A stretch of DNA of 64,000 nucleotides. Source: Planctomycetaceae bacterium (GTDB lineage: Bacteria > Planctomycetota > Planctomycetia > Pirellulales > Pirellulaceae). The stretch lies in the NCBI GenBank assembly GCA_021298315.1, contig JAJTFC010000009.1, forward strand, positions 1 to 64,000, in the 5' to 3' direction. The translations under genes were made by a program, and so were the position numbers. Positions 52,989 to 63,210 of the stretch are shown in pieces. Under the pieces are notes generated by a model. That model was not told where the DNA came from and did no database searches. It worked only from the letters and a program-made list of their open reading frames with translations. The number at the start of each line of letters is the position of its first letter. Position 1 is the first letter of the stretch.

Positions 52989-54080
52989 ATGACCGATCCA
53001 ACCGACCATTCTCAAATCGTGCTTCGAAGGATGATCGATGCCAATGCCAATCGGGTCGCCGAAGGCTTAAGAACGCTCGAGGATGTCGCAAGATTCTCTG
53101 GGTTTGCCCGATTGCAGAGCGATTACAAGTCGATTCGGCACGCGTTGCAAGCGTCGATCGATGCGATTGGCAAAGTAAACCTACTTGCCGCTAGGGATGC
53201 CTTTGGAGATGTAGGTCGAGAGACCAAGACTCCCAGCGAAAAGCAGCGCACTGATGGAACTGCATCGATCGTGGCTGCAGCAAGCTCGCGGGCTGAGCAA
53301 GGCCTACGAGTCATCGAGGAGTCTTGCAAGGTCCTACTGCCTAGCGTCTCGACACAGATCGAGCAACTTCGGTACCGTGTTTACGATCTGAATGCAGCCT
53401 TGCAGTTGGCCTGCCAGCGAGACCTGGCATTTTTGCGCAACGCGAAACTCTATGTACTCGTCGATTGCAAGCTGTCAGTCGATTCGTTTCGCAAGCGGGT
53501 CGCGGACATTGCAGACGCCGGGGTTGATTTGATCCAGGTTCGGGACAAGCAGGCCGATCCTATTGGTATTCTCCAATACGTCCAAGTTGCCCTCGATGTG
53601 CTTGACGATTCGAAGACTCGACTTGTGATCAATGACCGGGTGGACATCGCCGCGACAACGAACGTTGCCGGGGTACATGTAGGGCAAGAGGATCTTTCGG
53701 TAAACGCCTCTCGACGCCTTTTGCAACCATGGCAGTGCTTGGGGCTCTCGACCCACAATCTCGATCAGGTACGCTCGGGCGTTGACCTGGGTGTCGATTA
53801 CATTGGATGCGGGCCAACTTTTCCCTCGACGACCAAATCCTTTGAAAGTTTTTCGGGCATCGATTTTCTTTCGTCGGCTGCTCAGTGGCTCCGAGAAAAT
53901 GCTCCAGAGTTGCCAGCATATGCGATAGGCGGGATCGATGCACAAAAGCTTCCAGAGGTTTTGCAAGCGGGTTTTTCGAGAATTGCTGTGGGGGGCTGTG
54001 TTTGGAACGCCCAAAATCCAGCAAATGCCGCAGGAGAGCTTCGCGAAATGCTCGAAAAAGGTCCGTCGCCTGCGATTTGA
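52989..54080 (+). CDS. thiE: Thiamine-phosphate synthase with extra N-terminal domain
   Basis: N-terminal 'RRMIDANANRVAEGLRTLEDVARFSG'; C-terminal 'LIQVRDKQAD...LVINDRVDIAATTNVAGVHVGQEDLS...VDYIGCGPTFPSTTK'. Confidence 0.92.
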   Translation: MTDPTDHSQIVLRRMIDANANRVAEGLRTLEDVARFSGFARLQSDYKSIRHALQASIDAIGKVNLLAARDAFGDVGRETKTPSEKQRTDGTASIVAAASSRAEQGLRVIEESCKVLLPSVSTQIEQLRYRVYDLNAALQLACQRDLAFLRNAKLYVLVDCKLSVDSFRKRVADIADAGVDLIQVRDKQADPIGILQYVQVALDVLDDSKTRLVINDRVDIAATTNVAGVHVGQEDLSVNASRRLLQPWQCLGLSTHNLDQVRSGVDLGVDYIGCGPTFPSTTKSFESFSGIDFLSSAAQWLRENAPELPAYAIGGIDAQKLPEVLQAGFSRIAVGGCVWNAQNPANAAGELREMLEKGPSPAI

Positions 54081-54220
54081 AACCCTCTTTTCGATCGATC
54101 TCGGGTATCAAACCGAGGTGGGCTCAGCACGCCAAACCGAGTACACTAAGGAGGCGCAGTCGGCCGCGACTGCGGACCTAATTTCGTACATCCTGTAACC
54201 CTAGATGGATCTAGTTAGCT

Positions 54221-55159
54221 ATGCCGCTCGGAAGAACCTTCAACAACGTCGTCGAAACTGTTGGCAACACCCCTATGATCCGCATCAACCGCTTGCTCGG
54301 TCCCGATGCAGCAACGGTGTTTGCCAAGTGCGAGTTCTTCAATCCGCTCAAGAGCGTTAAGGATCGGATCGGACTGGCGATGATCGAAGATGCGGAGGCC
54401 AATGGCCGCATCCACAAAGACACCCATATCATCGAACCGACCAGCGGCAATACAGGAATCGCATTAGCCTTTGTTTGTGCAGCCAAGGGATATCGACTGA
54501 CACTGACGATGCCCGAATCGATGTCGATCGAAAGGCGAGCGCTTTTGAAAGCCTTGGGGGCAAGTTTGGTTTTGACCCCTGCGGCCGAAGGCATGCGAGG
54601 AGCGATTGCCAAAGCCAACGAGTTGGTCGCTGCCGACAAGAGCGGATGGATGCCCCAACAGTTCGAGAATCCCGCTAACCCTGCAATCCACGAACGAACC
54701 ACTGGTCCAGAAATTTGGGCCGACACCGCAGGCAGCATCGATGCGATCGTCGCTGGGGTTGGGACCGGGGGAACGATCACCGGTGTGGCTCGCTACATCA
54801 AGAAGCTCAATCCGAACTTCAAAGCCATCGCAGTCGAGCCTAAGCAGTCTCCTGTGATCAGTGGCGGTCAACCCGGTAAACACCGCATCCAAGGTATCGG
54901 TGCTGGATTTGTACCAAAGAATCTAGATACTTCGTTGATCGATGAAGTCATTCAGGTCGACGATGAACATGCCTTTGAGTGGGGCCGTAAGCTTCATCGT
55001 CAAGAAGGGATCATGGCGGGAATCAGCAGCGGTGCGAATATGTGTGCGGCTGCTGAGTTAGCATCGCGGCCTGAATGGAAAGGAAAGCGAATCGTAACGA
55101 TCATGTGCAGCTTGGGCGAGCGTTACCTTTCGACTCCACTGTTTGCCGACGCAAGCTGA
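54221..55159 (+). CDS. cysK: Cysteine synthase
   Basis: [29 protein letters not shown] (PLP Lys); [29 protein letters not shown]. Confidence 0.95.
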   Translation: MPLGRTFNNVVETVGNTPMIRINRLLGPDAATVFAKCEFFNPLKSVKDRIGLAMIEDAEANGRIHKDTHIIEPTSGNTGIALAFVCAAKGYRLTLTMPESMSIERRALLKALGASLVLTPAAEGMRGAIAKANELVAADKSGWMPQQFENPANPAIHERTTGPEIWADTAGSIDAIVAGVGTGGTITGVARYIKKLNPNFKAIAVEPKQSPVISGGQPGKHRIQGIGAGFVPKNLDTSLIDEVIQVDDEHAFEWGRKLHRQEGIMAGISSGANMCAAAELASRPEWKGKRIVTIMCSLGERYLSTPLFADAS

Positions 55160-55211
55160 CGCGTCCTATCGATTCGAGTTACCACGACCACTTCCATAAA
55201 AGACACATCGC

Positions 55212-56285
55212 ATGAAAAGACTACCCCCGATGCAGCGACGTCAGTTCCTCGCAGGGGCGATTGCCGGCGGACTCTTCCTGGGGACATCGCCAAAATGGAC
55301 CGGCGAAGTTTTCGGATCGGGGCCAATGGTTCCAGACCGTAACCCCAAGTGGGAAGCCGCCACCCGACGAGGGCTCGATTTCTTGGCACGCACCCAGTCC
55401 TCCCGGGGCCAATGGAATACGCCTCCCTATCCGGTCGCTGTAACGGCTTTGGCAGGCCTGGCTCTTTTGTGCAGTGGTTCGACGGTCACCCAAGGCCCCT
55501 ACTCCAAGCAGATCGCTCGTACGACCGATTATCTTTTGTCGCAGTCCCGCAAAAATGGACTTATCGGTGACCCTCAAAACGATCAACGCTATACCTACGG
55601 GCATGGCTTTTCGATGCTCTTTCTATCGCAGGTTCTCGGCGAAGAGGGGTTGCAAGACAGGCGCGATGATCTGGTCGAAGTGCTCGATCGAGCGGTCGCT
55701 TTTTGCGGTAAAGCACAAACACCCGCTGGGGGCTGGGGCTATGTCAGCGCCAAAGATGGCCAGGATTACGACGAAGGCTCCACGACAATCACCCAGGTTC
55801 AGGGATTGAGAGGCTGCCGAAACGCAGGCATCAGCGTTCCGGGTGAGATCATCGAATCGGCCAAACGATATATCTACTCCTGCCAGAATCCCGACGGTGG
55901 AATCAGTTACTCTAGCCAGCAAATGGGTAGCTCTAGACCTGCGATCACCGCAGCATCCCTAGCCGCTTTGTACAACGCCGGAGATTACGGGAACACCAAG
56001 GTTCCAGAGATGCTTACCTATAGCCGAAAGGAACTTTACGACGTCAAGAAGGTCGATGATGCCTTTGGCCATTGGCACTACACCTATCTGTACTATAGCC
56101 AAGTTGTCTATCGCCAAGGCGACGAAGAGTGGTTGCCGTTTAGGGATCGGCTCTATTCAAATATTGAGAACGATCAAGGCCCAGAGGGAGCTTGGGAGGG
56201 CCAGATCCACAACGTCTATATCTCCGCATGCAACTTGATCATGCTGCAACTGGATCTGGGATACTTACCGATATTCCAGCGCTAA
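55212..56285 (+). CDS. Tat-exported prenyltransferase/squalene-oxidase repeat-like protein
   Basis: RRQFLAGAIAGGLFLGTSP; repeats 'ALAFCGKAQTPAGGWGYVSAKDGQDYDEGSTTITQVQGLRGCRNAG'. Confidence 0.85.
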   Translation: MKRLPPMQRRQFLAGAIAGGLFLGTSPKWTGEVFGSGPMVPDRNPKWEAATRRGLDFLARTQSSRGQWNTPPYPVAVTALAGLALLCSGSTVTQGPYSKQIARTTDYLLSQSRKNGLIGDPQNDQRYTYGHGFSMLFLSQVLGEEGLQDRRDDLVEVLDRAVAFCGKAQTPAGGWGYVSAKDGQDYDEGSTTITQVQGLRGCRNAGISVPGEIIESAKRYIYSCQNPDGGISYSSQQMGSSRPAITAASLAALYNAGDYGNTKVPEMLTYSRKELYDVKKVDDAFGHWHYTYLYYSQVVYRQGDEEWLPFRDRLYSNIENDQGPEGAWEGQIHNVYISACNLIMLQLDLGYLPIFQR

Positions 56286-57181
56286 GAGGATTTGCTCTGC
56301 AACGCTCCGTGGCTCTAGCGATTCATTCATATCGATGCGTCGCAAGCCTGGCATGGATCGAAACCATATCTCTTGACGGCGGACAAACTGTCGAGTGTGA
56401 GCGGCGATTTTGTCCTTCATTTCCCTCCAAGAGATAGCTCCTGCGAGATGTTCGAGCGGTTCTTTGTACCCGACTGCTTGGGATGCCGTTCGGCCCAGGT
56501 TGCCAAACCGCTCCTTAAGTTCCTTGACCTCTTCGACGAGCCCTTGTTCGAGCATCTGCTCGACACGGGTTTCCACACGGCGATGCAAAGTGGGGCGATC
56601 CCAACCAAGAACGAAAGCTTGGCTGTTGTTGGGAACAACGAAACGTTCGAACTGTGTTTGCCAGTGGCTAAAGGGTTTGCCAGTGATTTTGGAGACTTCC
56701 AGCGCTCGGATCATACGCCGGGTGTCACCCGGTAAGATGCGATGTGCTGAGAGAGGATCGACTTGTTGAAGTCGCTCGTAAAGGGCCTGTGTGCCGACGG
56801 ATTGAACTTCTTGTTCGACCGAGTTGCGGAAATCCCAATCTGCCGGTGGGCCTTGAAAGAACCCACAAATGAGTGATTTCAGATACAACGGTGTACCACC
56901 CACGAGAACTGGCTGCTTGCCTCGATCCTGATATCGATCAGGTGATGGGTGACTTGTTGACGGATTTGGGGGCTGGGTTTGGCGGTTCCTATGTCCATGC
57001 CTCGGTAGATAGCCATCGAGTCGACCGAGATGATTTCGACAAGCGATGATTTTTTCGCCAGGGCATCGGCAAGCTCGACGGCGATTTGGGTTTTCCCCGA
57101 TGCTGTTGGCCCTGTCAAATACAAGACATTATCCAGCGGAGGGATGATCCAGTCGGTCGGGAATTTTGATGGAGTTGGCAT
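56265..57181 (-). pseudogene. miaA: tRNA dimethylallyltransferase, disrupted by internal deletion/frameshift
   Basis: ORF 57181-56879: '[25 protein letters not shown]...[19 protein letters not shown]...HHLIDI'; ORF from 56903: '[15 protein letters not shown]...'. The second frame reads back as [14 protein letters not shown]. About 25 residues are missing and the frame shifts. Confidence 0.85.
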
Positions 57182-57342
57182 CTGCGTATGGATCTTCCCT
57201 GCGACGCACCAGGCGTGGATCGAAAGAGTGGATTTCCCTTTAGTTTAGTGGTCTGGCAACCACTTGGAATCGACAAAAGCCTGCATAATGCCTAGGATGC
57301 TCGCTTTATTGCCCGATTGTATCATTTGACCTCCACTGCATT

Positions 57343-57684
57343 ATGTCCACTGATGTTCTTGATCGGTTGATGTCCCAATTGCACCAGCGGGCCATCGATT
57401 TGCCAGAGGGTTCCTACACGACCAAGCTGATCCGCGGCGGCTTGAGCAAGATGGGGGGCAAAGTCGCCGAAGAGGTTTTTGAACTCATCGACTCTGCACG
57501 CGAGCAAGGGCAAAGCGGGCGCGAGCACACGATCCGAGAAGCTTGCGATGTGCTCTATCACCTCTGGGTCGTCTTAGCCACCCGTCAGATCACCGTCGAT
57601 GAACTGCGAGCCGAACTCGAGCGTCGCGAAGGTGTATCGGGGATCGTAGAAAAACAGAATCGTCACAAGGAGCAAGGACAATGA
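57343..57684 (+). CDS. hisE: Phosphoribosyl-ATP pyrophosphatase
   Basis: 'SYTTKLIRGGLSKMGGKVAEEVFELIDSAREQGQSGREHTIREACDVLYHLWVVLA'. Confidence 0.93.
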   Translation: MSTDVLDRLMSQLHQRAIDLPEGSYTTKLIRGGLSKMGGKVAEEVFELIDSAREQGQSGREHTIREACDVLYHLWVVLATRQITVDELRAELERREGVSGIVEKQNRHKEQGQ

Positions 57685-58571
57685 GTTTAAGCGACAACAT
57701 GCTGAGGATTGGTGTACCGAGCAAAGGTCGGCTTAGCGAGCTTGCTACGGAGCTTTTGCTCCAAGCGGGATTGAGTTTTCGTCGTCAAGAACGAGCTTTA
57801 TTCGCGCGAGTCAGTGGACTGTCGGCGGATATTACCTTTCTCAGAACCGACGATATCCCAACCTTGTGTGCCGAAGGTGCGATCGATTTGGGGATCACCG
57901 GAAGCGATTTGGTCGAGGAAGCTCAAGTCGACATCGATGTCCGAATGAAACTCGGAGTAGGCCGTTGCAAATTGGCCGTGTGTGTTCCTTTGCATGGCAA
58001 CATTCAATCCGCAGCCGACTTGGCCGGAAGGCGGGTCGCGACAAGTTTCCCTAGGACGACCCAGCGGTATTTGGAAAAGCACACCGGCGATTCCAAATCG
58101 GTGCATTTGGTCGAACTCAATGGCTCGGTCGAGATCATGATATCGCTGGGCGTTGCCGACGCGATTGTCGATTTGGTCGAGACAGGCAGTACGCTTGCGG
58201 CCAACCAACTCAGGATCTTGGATATTATCGGAGAATATGAGACGGTTCTGATCCAGAGTCCCAAGTGCCGTGATCAAGCCACTGCGGATCGCATTGTCAG
58301 AAGGCTCGAGGGAGTTGTCATCGCCCGCGATTACTCGTTGCTCGAGTACAACATCCCACGATCCAAGTTAGCTGTAGCTGAGTCGATCACACCTGGATTT
58401 ACCTCACCGACGGTCAACAGTTTGGAGGATCCCAACTGGTGCGCCGTTCGTGCGATGGTCAAGCGCAAGGAGGTCATCACGATCATGGAACGGCTTGAGC
58501 AGATCGGGGCGATTGCGATTTTGGAGTTTTCGATCAACAACTGCCGCCTCGACCAAAGTCCAGGCGGCTGA
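57681..58571 (+). CDS. hisG: ATP phosphoribosyltransferase, long form
   Basis: GVPSKGRLSELATELLLQAG; LGITGSDLVEE; C-terminal 'MVKRKEVITIMERLEQIGAIAILEFSINNCRL'; ATGA overlap with hisE. Confidence 0.95.
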   Translation: MSLSDNMLRIGVPSKGRLSELATELLLQAGLSFRRQERALFARVSGLSADITFLRTDDIPTLCAEGAIDLGITGSDLVEEAQVDIDVRMKLGVGRCKLAVCVPLHGNIQSAADLAGRRVATSFPRTTQRYLEKHTGDSKSVHLVELNGSVEIMISLGVADAIVDLVETGSTLAANQLRILDIIGEYETVLIQSPKCRDQATADRIVRRLEGVVIARDYSLLEYNIPRSKLAVAESITPGFTSPTVNSLEDPNWCAVRAMVKRKEVITIMERLEQIGAIAILEFSINNCRLDQSPGG

Positions 58572-58605
58572 GGCTTTTCGAATTGCTGATTGCTCTGCTT
58601 TTAGA

Positions 58606-60558
58606 TCATTCGGAGCGGAGCGGGCTAGGTGCAAGCCCAGGGGTTTTGAAGAAGGTCGGGATCGCTTCGCTTGCATCGAATGACAAAACGCGTGATTGAC
58701 CAACGAAGTACGTGTGATCTTGATCGACAAGCAGATTGTAGGTCACTGCTGCATCGGCTTGCTTGAGCGATTTGATGGTTGAAAAACCGCTAGCCGTTCG
58801 CATCGACATCCCTTCTTGAAGATCCTTCGTCTTGATCCAACCCTTGCCGATGATCCACCATCGGTGTCCGAGCGTGGCGCGGATGGTCTCGTTGTTTTCG
58901 AACACAATATCGTAAGTGCGGGCCGGAGGACGAACGGTGGTTCGCAGCACCGGTCGCATTTGGATTTCGCCAGACTCGATGTTCTGCGCTACGACCAGAT
59001 CACCCACCCGAATGGTTTCGATCGGTCGCAAGCCCGATTGAGTTTGGATCGGAGTCCCTGCAACCAGACAGCTAAACACCGTTCGTAATGCTGGGTACTT
59101 CTCCACGGGATCGGCAAGAACAAACGTTTTTTTAGCTTCGACGTACGCGACCGAAGTGTCCTCGTAATAGGAGTAGTCCATGGTTTTCTCGCCAGAGACA
59201 TACAGCTCCTCGTATTGGTCCCACCACTCCCACCATGGCTTGGGTTCGTCACCGAGTTGTTTTTTGGTCACGGCCCTCAGAACGGTTGTAAGACGGGATT
59301 GAAGCTCTCGAATCTCGCCATTGGTTCGATCCACCAAAGCTTGTGATTCTTTAGCGACCCGGAGGCTCTCGTTTTCAGCGATCGACTTTGCAACTTGGTT
59401 CTTGACTAGACCTGACTCTCGAACAGGCTCCCGATTACGTAGGGTTCTGAGTCTCGAAGCCAACACATGGCTCACTGCGGTTGAATTGGTGTTGTTTCCA
59501 GAAAGCCTTCGTTGAAACTGGTCGATGTCGTACTTACGCCTCATTTCGCGGATCTGGAGAATCTGCAATTTCATGGCGCCATTTCCACCTGTAGACACGT
59601 TATGGGTCATTTGGAATTCGCTAGACATCAAGTCTAGAAAATCAGGGACGAAGAATCCCAAGGGGTACTTGCCCAGGCTTTCGATTGCAGCTTGTCCAAG
59701 CTCGCTAGTCGGATCGGCAATCGCTAGATTCGCGAGCAGGAAACAGGCTTCGGCGGTATGAAATCGTTCGATAGCACCGACAAGATGCAAGGCGGCATCG
59801 GGGCTTACGTTTCCAATCGCGACCCCCATGGCTGGAAGTACGCCAGGATCGTCAACCTCTTTGAGTTGCCGGATTGCCTTCAAACGCTTTTTGGAATCTT
59901 GTCCTTCGATCGATGATACCCAATCGCGAACCTTCGGTATCCAGTTCTTGAGCGCTTCATAGTCAGCTTTTGCCTTGAACTGGATGGAAGCAATTTCTTC
60001 CGGGCTCAACCAACGATTGTCATGATAGACATAACGGAGAGCGTCTCGAGCCTCTTGGTCGCTAGGGTTTTGCTCGAGAACAGCAAACCAGTGCGCTCTG
60101 GCTTGGAGTTCCAAGTTGCGATTTCCGCACCATCGTGCAATTTTTCGATGGCTTTCAAGGTCTAAGACGCCCTCGCCCCGTTCCTTTATGTATTTTGCGT
60201 GATCCGTACTTTGCATCCCGGGGGCCAGATCCCCGACTGGAATCCAGGTGTCCGCAAATTCAATCTGTCCTGAATGCCATCGGAAGAGTTTAGGGCCAGA
60301 TTCCACGCCCGCGTCGATGGCTTGTTTCTCGTCTAACAAGATCCATTTGGAAAGCTCTCTTGAGCGATCGTGCAGTTTGCCTTCGGATTCCTCGTGAAGA
60401 ATCAGCAGCAGAGGATCCTTTGAGGCGATTTCCCCCTTTTTGTTGCTAGGATCCTGAGCTTTCCCCAGGGACACCAACGACAGGAACGCAAAAGTCCAAT
60501 AAACCGAACGTTTCAGCAACCGACCCCGAGCTTGCAGAGGCAAACCGAACCTTGGCAT
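58606..60558 (-). CDS. Exported HEAT-like/C-terminal Hint-domain protein
   Basis: Hint start 'SCLVAGTPIQTQSGLRPIETIRVGDLVVAQNIESGE', 'TLGHRWWIIGKGWIKTKDLQEG', end 'TYNLLVDQDHTYFVGQSRVLSFD'; HEAT-like segment 'KKRLKAIRQLKEVDDPGVLPAMGVAIG'. Confidence 0.85.
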   Translation of the reverse strand: MPRFGLPLQARGRLLKRSVYWTFAFLSLVSLGKAQDPSNKKGEIASKDPLLLILHEESEGKLHDRSRELSKWILLDEKQAIDAGVESGPKLFRWHSGQIEFADTWIPVGDLAPGMQSTDHAKYIKERGEGVLDLESHRKIARWCGNRNLELQARAHWFAVLEQNPSDQEARDALRYVYHDNRWLSPEEIASIQFKAKADYEALKNWIPKVRDWVSSIEGQDSKKRLKAIRQLKEVDDPGVLPAMGVAIGNVSPDAALHLVGAIERFHTAEACFLLANLAIADPTSELGQAAIESLGKYPLGFFVPDFLDLMSSEFQMTHNVSTGGNGAMKLQILQIREMRRKYDIDQFQRRLSGNNTNSTAVSHVLASRLRTLRNREPVRESGLVKNQVAKSIAENESLRVAKESQALVDRTNGEIRELQSRLTTVLRAVTKKQLGDEPKPWWEWWDQYEELYVSGEKTMDYSYYEDTSVAYVEAKKTFVLADPVEKYPALRTVFSCLVAGTPIQTQSGLRPIETIRVGDLVVAQNIESGEIQMRPVLRTTVRPPARTYDIVFENNETIRATLGHRWWIIGKGWIKTKDLQEGMSMRTASGFSTIKSLKQADAAVTYNLLVDQDHTYFVGQSRVLSFDASEAIPTFFKTPGLAPSPLRSE

Positions 60559-60762
60559 AACACACCTCGCCTAACTAAAGGCACTAGCGAAGGAAGCAAA
60601 AACAAACACGATGGTCTTGATCCACAAGCAGATCCCGTTTTTCGGCCCTGGGACGATTTTTGAGCCTCAATACCGTTCGAACTGCACTTTCGTTATGGAA
60701 TTCCTGCCAAACAGTCTATCAAAAGTCTATCCAAAACGATGTCTGTAATCAAATTTTAATAG

Positions 60763-61014
60763 TCCATCGGCCATTATCGTGGCTGGCAATTCATACCGCT
60801 GGTTCTTTTCGTACTCGTACTCGTACTCAGTGAAACGGTACTCGTACTCGAAGAGAAGTATTGGGATTTCGTTGACAAGCGGGCAAAATACCGGGGTTCC
60901 AGCTTCCCTGAAAGGGTGATCGACTTGAATCGATTCAGGCGTTTTCGAGTACGAGTACCGCGAGGCTGAGTACGAGAAAGCCGAGCATCTACCCACGAAA
61001 ATACCTGAAGGACC
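60763..61014 (-). repeat. 252-bp interspersed element, copy 2 (inverted relative to copy 1)
   Basis: Same length as copy 1, no indels, about 23 mismatches by hand (about 91% identity); arms at 60836-60852 and 60944-60960. Confidence 0.9.
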
Positions 61015-61246
61015 ATTTTAATTCCCACCTACTCTTAAGAGCTTGTTCTTGTGATGTCGGTTCGCATCGCTTACGTTATAAAGAAACTAGGGGATTCTGA
61101 GCGGTTTTATGCCTACGAGTTCCCTTGGAAAACGATTGAACGGGTATCGGTGCAACCCAAGCTGCACGGTTTCATTTTTCAACGCGTGCTAGGATCGAAT
61201 CGATTTCCTTTCTTCAATCCGCCTCCAAGGGGGGCAAACCACGGCG

Positions 61247-62599
61247 ATGATACTCCTACTTTTTTCCCTGCTGCAAGTATGTCTTACAAGTTCGATCGTC
61301 TTGGCCGCGTGTGTGCAGCGGGAAGATGACTCCTTACAGGCTGAATCTGGCTTAGATTCCATTTCAGCGATTGAGAAAATTCAGAAAGACTACGCTGAGT
61401 TCACTGGTAAAAGCAAATTGATTGCGAAGGAATACGAGAGTGTTTTAACGACACTAAGAGACACCGAAGCTGATTTCCAGAAGATACAAGTCGATGCTGT
61501 CAAGCAGCAGATGTCGGCGATGCAATCCTCGCTTCAATCGTTGGAGTACCAGAATCAAACTTATGAATACATACAGCGGTTCAACGACGGAGCCAATCCA
61601 GTACAAGGCAAAAGACCGAACGCTCGAACAGGTGGGAAAATAGCGAGAGACTCGGTTCGTACGCTCATTGACGCGAAGGCGAAGGCCGATTTGGCCGTCG
61701 CTAGCCGTGCAATCGAGCTTCAGCAACTCTCTGCCGCGCAGCAGGCTCTTGTGCGCAGGCGTATCGAGACGATTCAAAAGGGGCACACGCTCCAGCAAGA
61801 GTGGATCGAGTGGCACGCGGATTGGCCCAAGTTCATGGACCGCTATTGGCCTTACTCGGATCCCGAACGGCGAATGACTCACTCCCAAGTCCAGGCGTGC
61901 TTGGATGCTCTAGCCAAAGCGGATTCTCAAGATATTCCCGCAATGATCACTTCGGCACTGCTCCTTGAGCGCATCGGTAAACACGATGAAGCGTTGGCCA
62001 TGATCGATAAGGCCCTTGCAATCAAGACCTCCTTGGAAACCACCGGCATGCTTGCCAAGGTTTCGATTTTGTATTCGCTTGGAAAAACGAAAGAAGCCAA
62101 AGCCTCCTTGCTGGTGATTCATAAAAGTTTGGTTAACGTGCCATTGATGTCCCAGCAACCGATCGATCGCTGGCTCAAGGCTCGCATCGCCGCCTCGCAG
62201 AAGCAATATCCACAAGCGGAAGCGGAATGGAAATCGCTAGTGAATCACAAACCGATGGAGCTCGAAGCCCGACGAGCGTTGGCCCTGCTCTCGTTTGTTC
62301 GCGCAGAAAGATCACCCATCGAAGGCAAAAAGGCATTGAAAGAAGCCCAGCTTGCGATGGATCTCGAGCCCCGAGCCGATTGGTTCTCTCACTTTGTCCT
62401 GGGTGCTGCGATGCATGCAGCCCAACAGGGCAAGGAAGCGTTGAAGGAGTTGACCGAAGCCGAAAAGACAGCGACCGAAGAGAACCTTGAGCTCTGCAGC
62501 CGGCTCAGAAAACACATCCAAGACGGCGAGCCATTCGAATGGGATTTTGTACATGCAAGCTCAACGAAGACCGCTGATGCAGAAAAACCCGACCGCTGA
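61247..62599 (+). CDS. Exported protein with N-terminal coiled coil and TPR-like C-terminus
   Basis: Signal-like MILLLFSLLQVCLTSSIVLAAC; 'LLERIGKHDEALAMIDKALAIKTSLETTGMLAKVSILYSLGKTKEA' TPR-like. Confidence 0.75.
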   Translation: MILLLFSLLQVCLTSSIVLAACVQREDDSLQAESGLDSISAIEKIQKDYAEFTGKSKLIAKEYESVLTTLRDTEADFQKIQVDAVKQQMSAMQSSLQSLEYQNQTYEYIQRFNDGANPVQGKRPNARTGGKIARDSVRTLIDAKAKADLAVASRAIELQQLSAAQQALVRRRIETIQKGHTLQQEWIEWHADWPKFMDRYWPYSDPERRMTHSQVQACLDALAKADSQDIPAMITSALLLERIGKHDEALAMIDKALAIKTSLETTGMLAKVSILYSLGKTKEAKASLLVIHKSLVNVPLMSQQPIDRWLKARIAASQKQYPQAEAEWKSLVNHKPMELEARRALALLSFVRAERSPIEGKKALKEAQLAMDLEPRADWFSHFVLGAAMHAAQQGKEALKELTEAEKTATEENLELCSRLRKHIQDGEPFEWDFVHASSTKTADAEKPDR

Positions 62600-63210
62600 T
62601 GCACACTAATATTCGCTAATAAAGACCAAAGCCGACCGCTGATGCACACTCATCAACGCTGATGCAGTACCTGCAAAAATGCAACGATTTGCACCGTTAG
62701 CCGACTAGCGCCAGCGTCGGGCATTGACCGTACACGGCACATCGCAATCGACCATCTTTATGAGAACGAATTCATCTCCATCGCTCCTGGCTCTTCGGCT
62801 GTTCCCCTGAAGCCTGATGCCTGATGCCTGAAACCTGCGCCCTCCGCTTGGCCCCCTTTCGCCCCCAGGGCTTTGGCTGGGGGAGAAAGGGCGGGGGGAT
62901 AGAGGGGGACGACCGTGCGTAGGGCTGTTTTTTCGAACCGCTGATGAACACCAATATTCGCTGATGAAGACCAAAGCCGACCGCTGATGCACGCTCATGA
63001 ACGCTGATCCAGCGCGTAGGGTACGTGAAGCGGTTGTGCGCATTGGATGTCTCTGTTGGTTCTAGAAAAAAGTCGCCTCACAGAGATCGTAACAGGATAA
63101 TCCACCAACCGCGGAACGTACCATCGAGCGCGTAGGGCTGTTTGGCTGTTCCCCTAACGCCTAACGCCTAACGCCTTACGCCTAACGCCTTAAGCCTAAA
63201 GCTACTTCTT
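62590..63210. repeat. Intergenic patchwork of short direct and tandem repeats
   Basis: About 75-bp direct repeat 'CCGCTGATGMACACYAATATTCGCTRATRAAGACCAAAGCCGACCGCTGATGCACRCTCATSAACGCTGATSCAG' at about 62593-62667 and 62938-63012; 'GGCTGTTCCCCT' followed by tandem GCCTGAT (about 62798) or CGCCTAA (about 63150). Confidence 0.85.
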
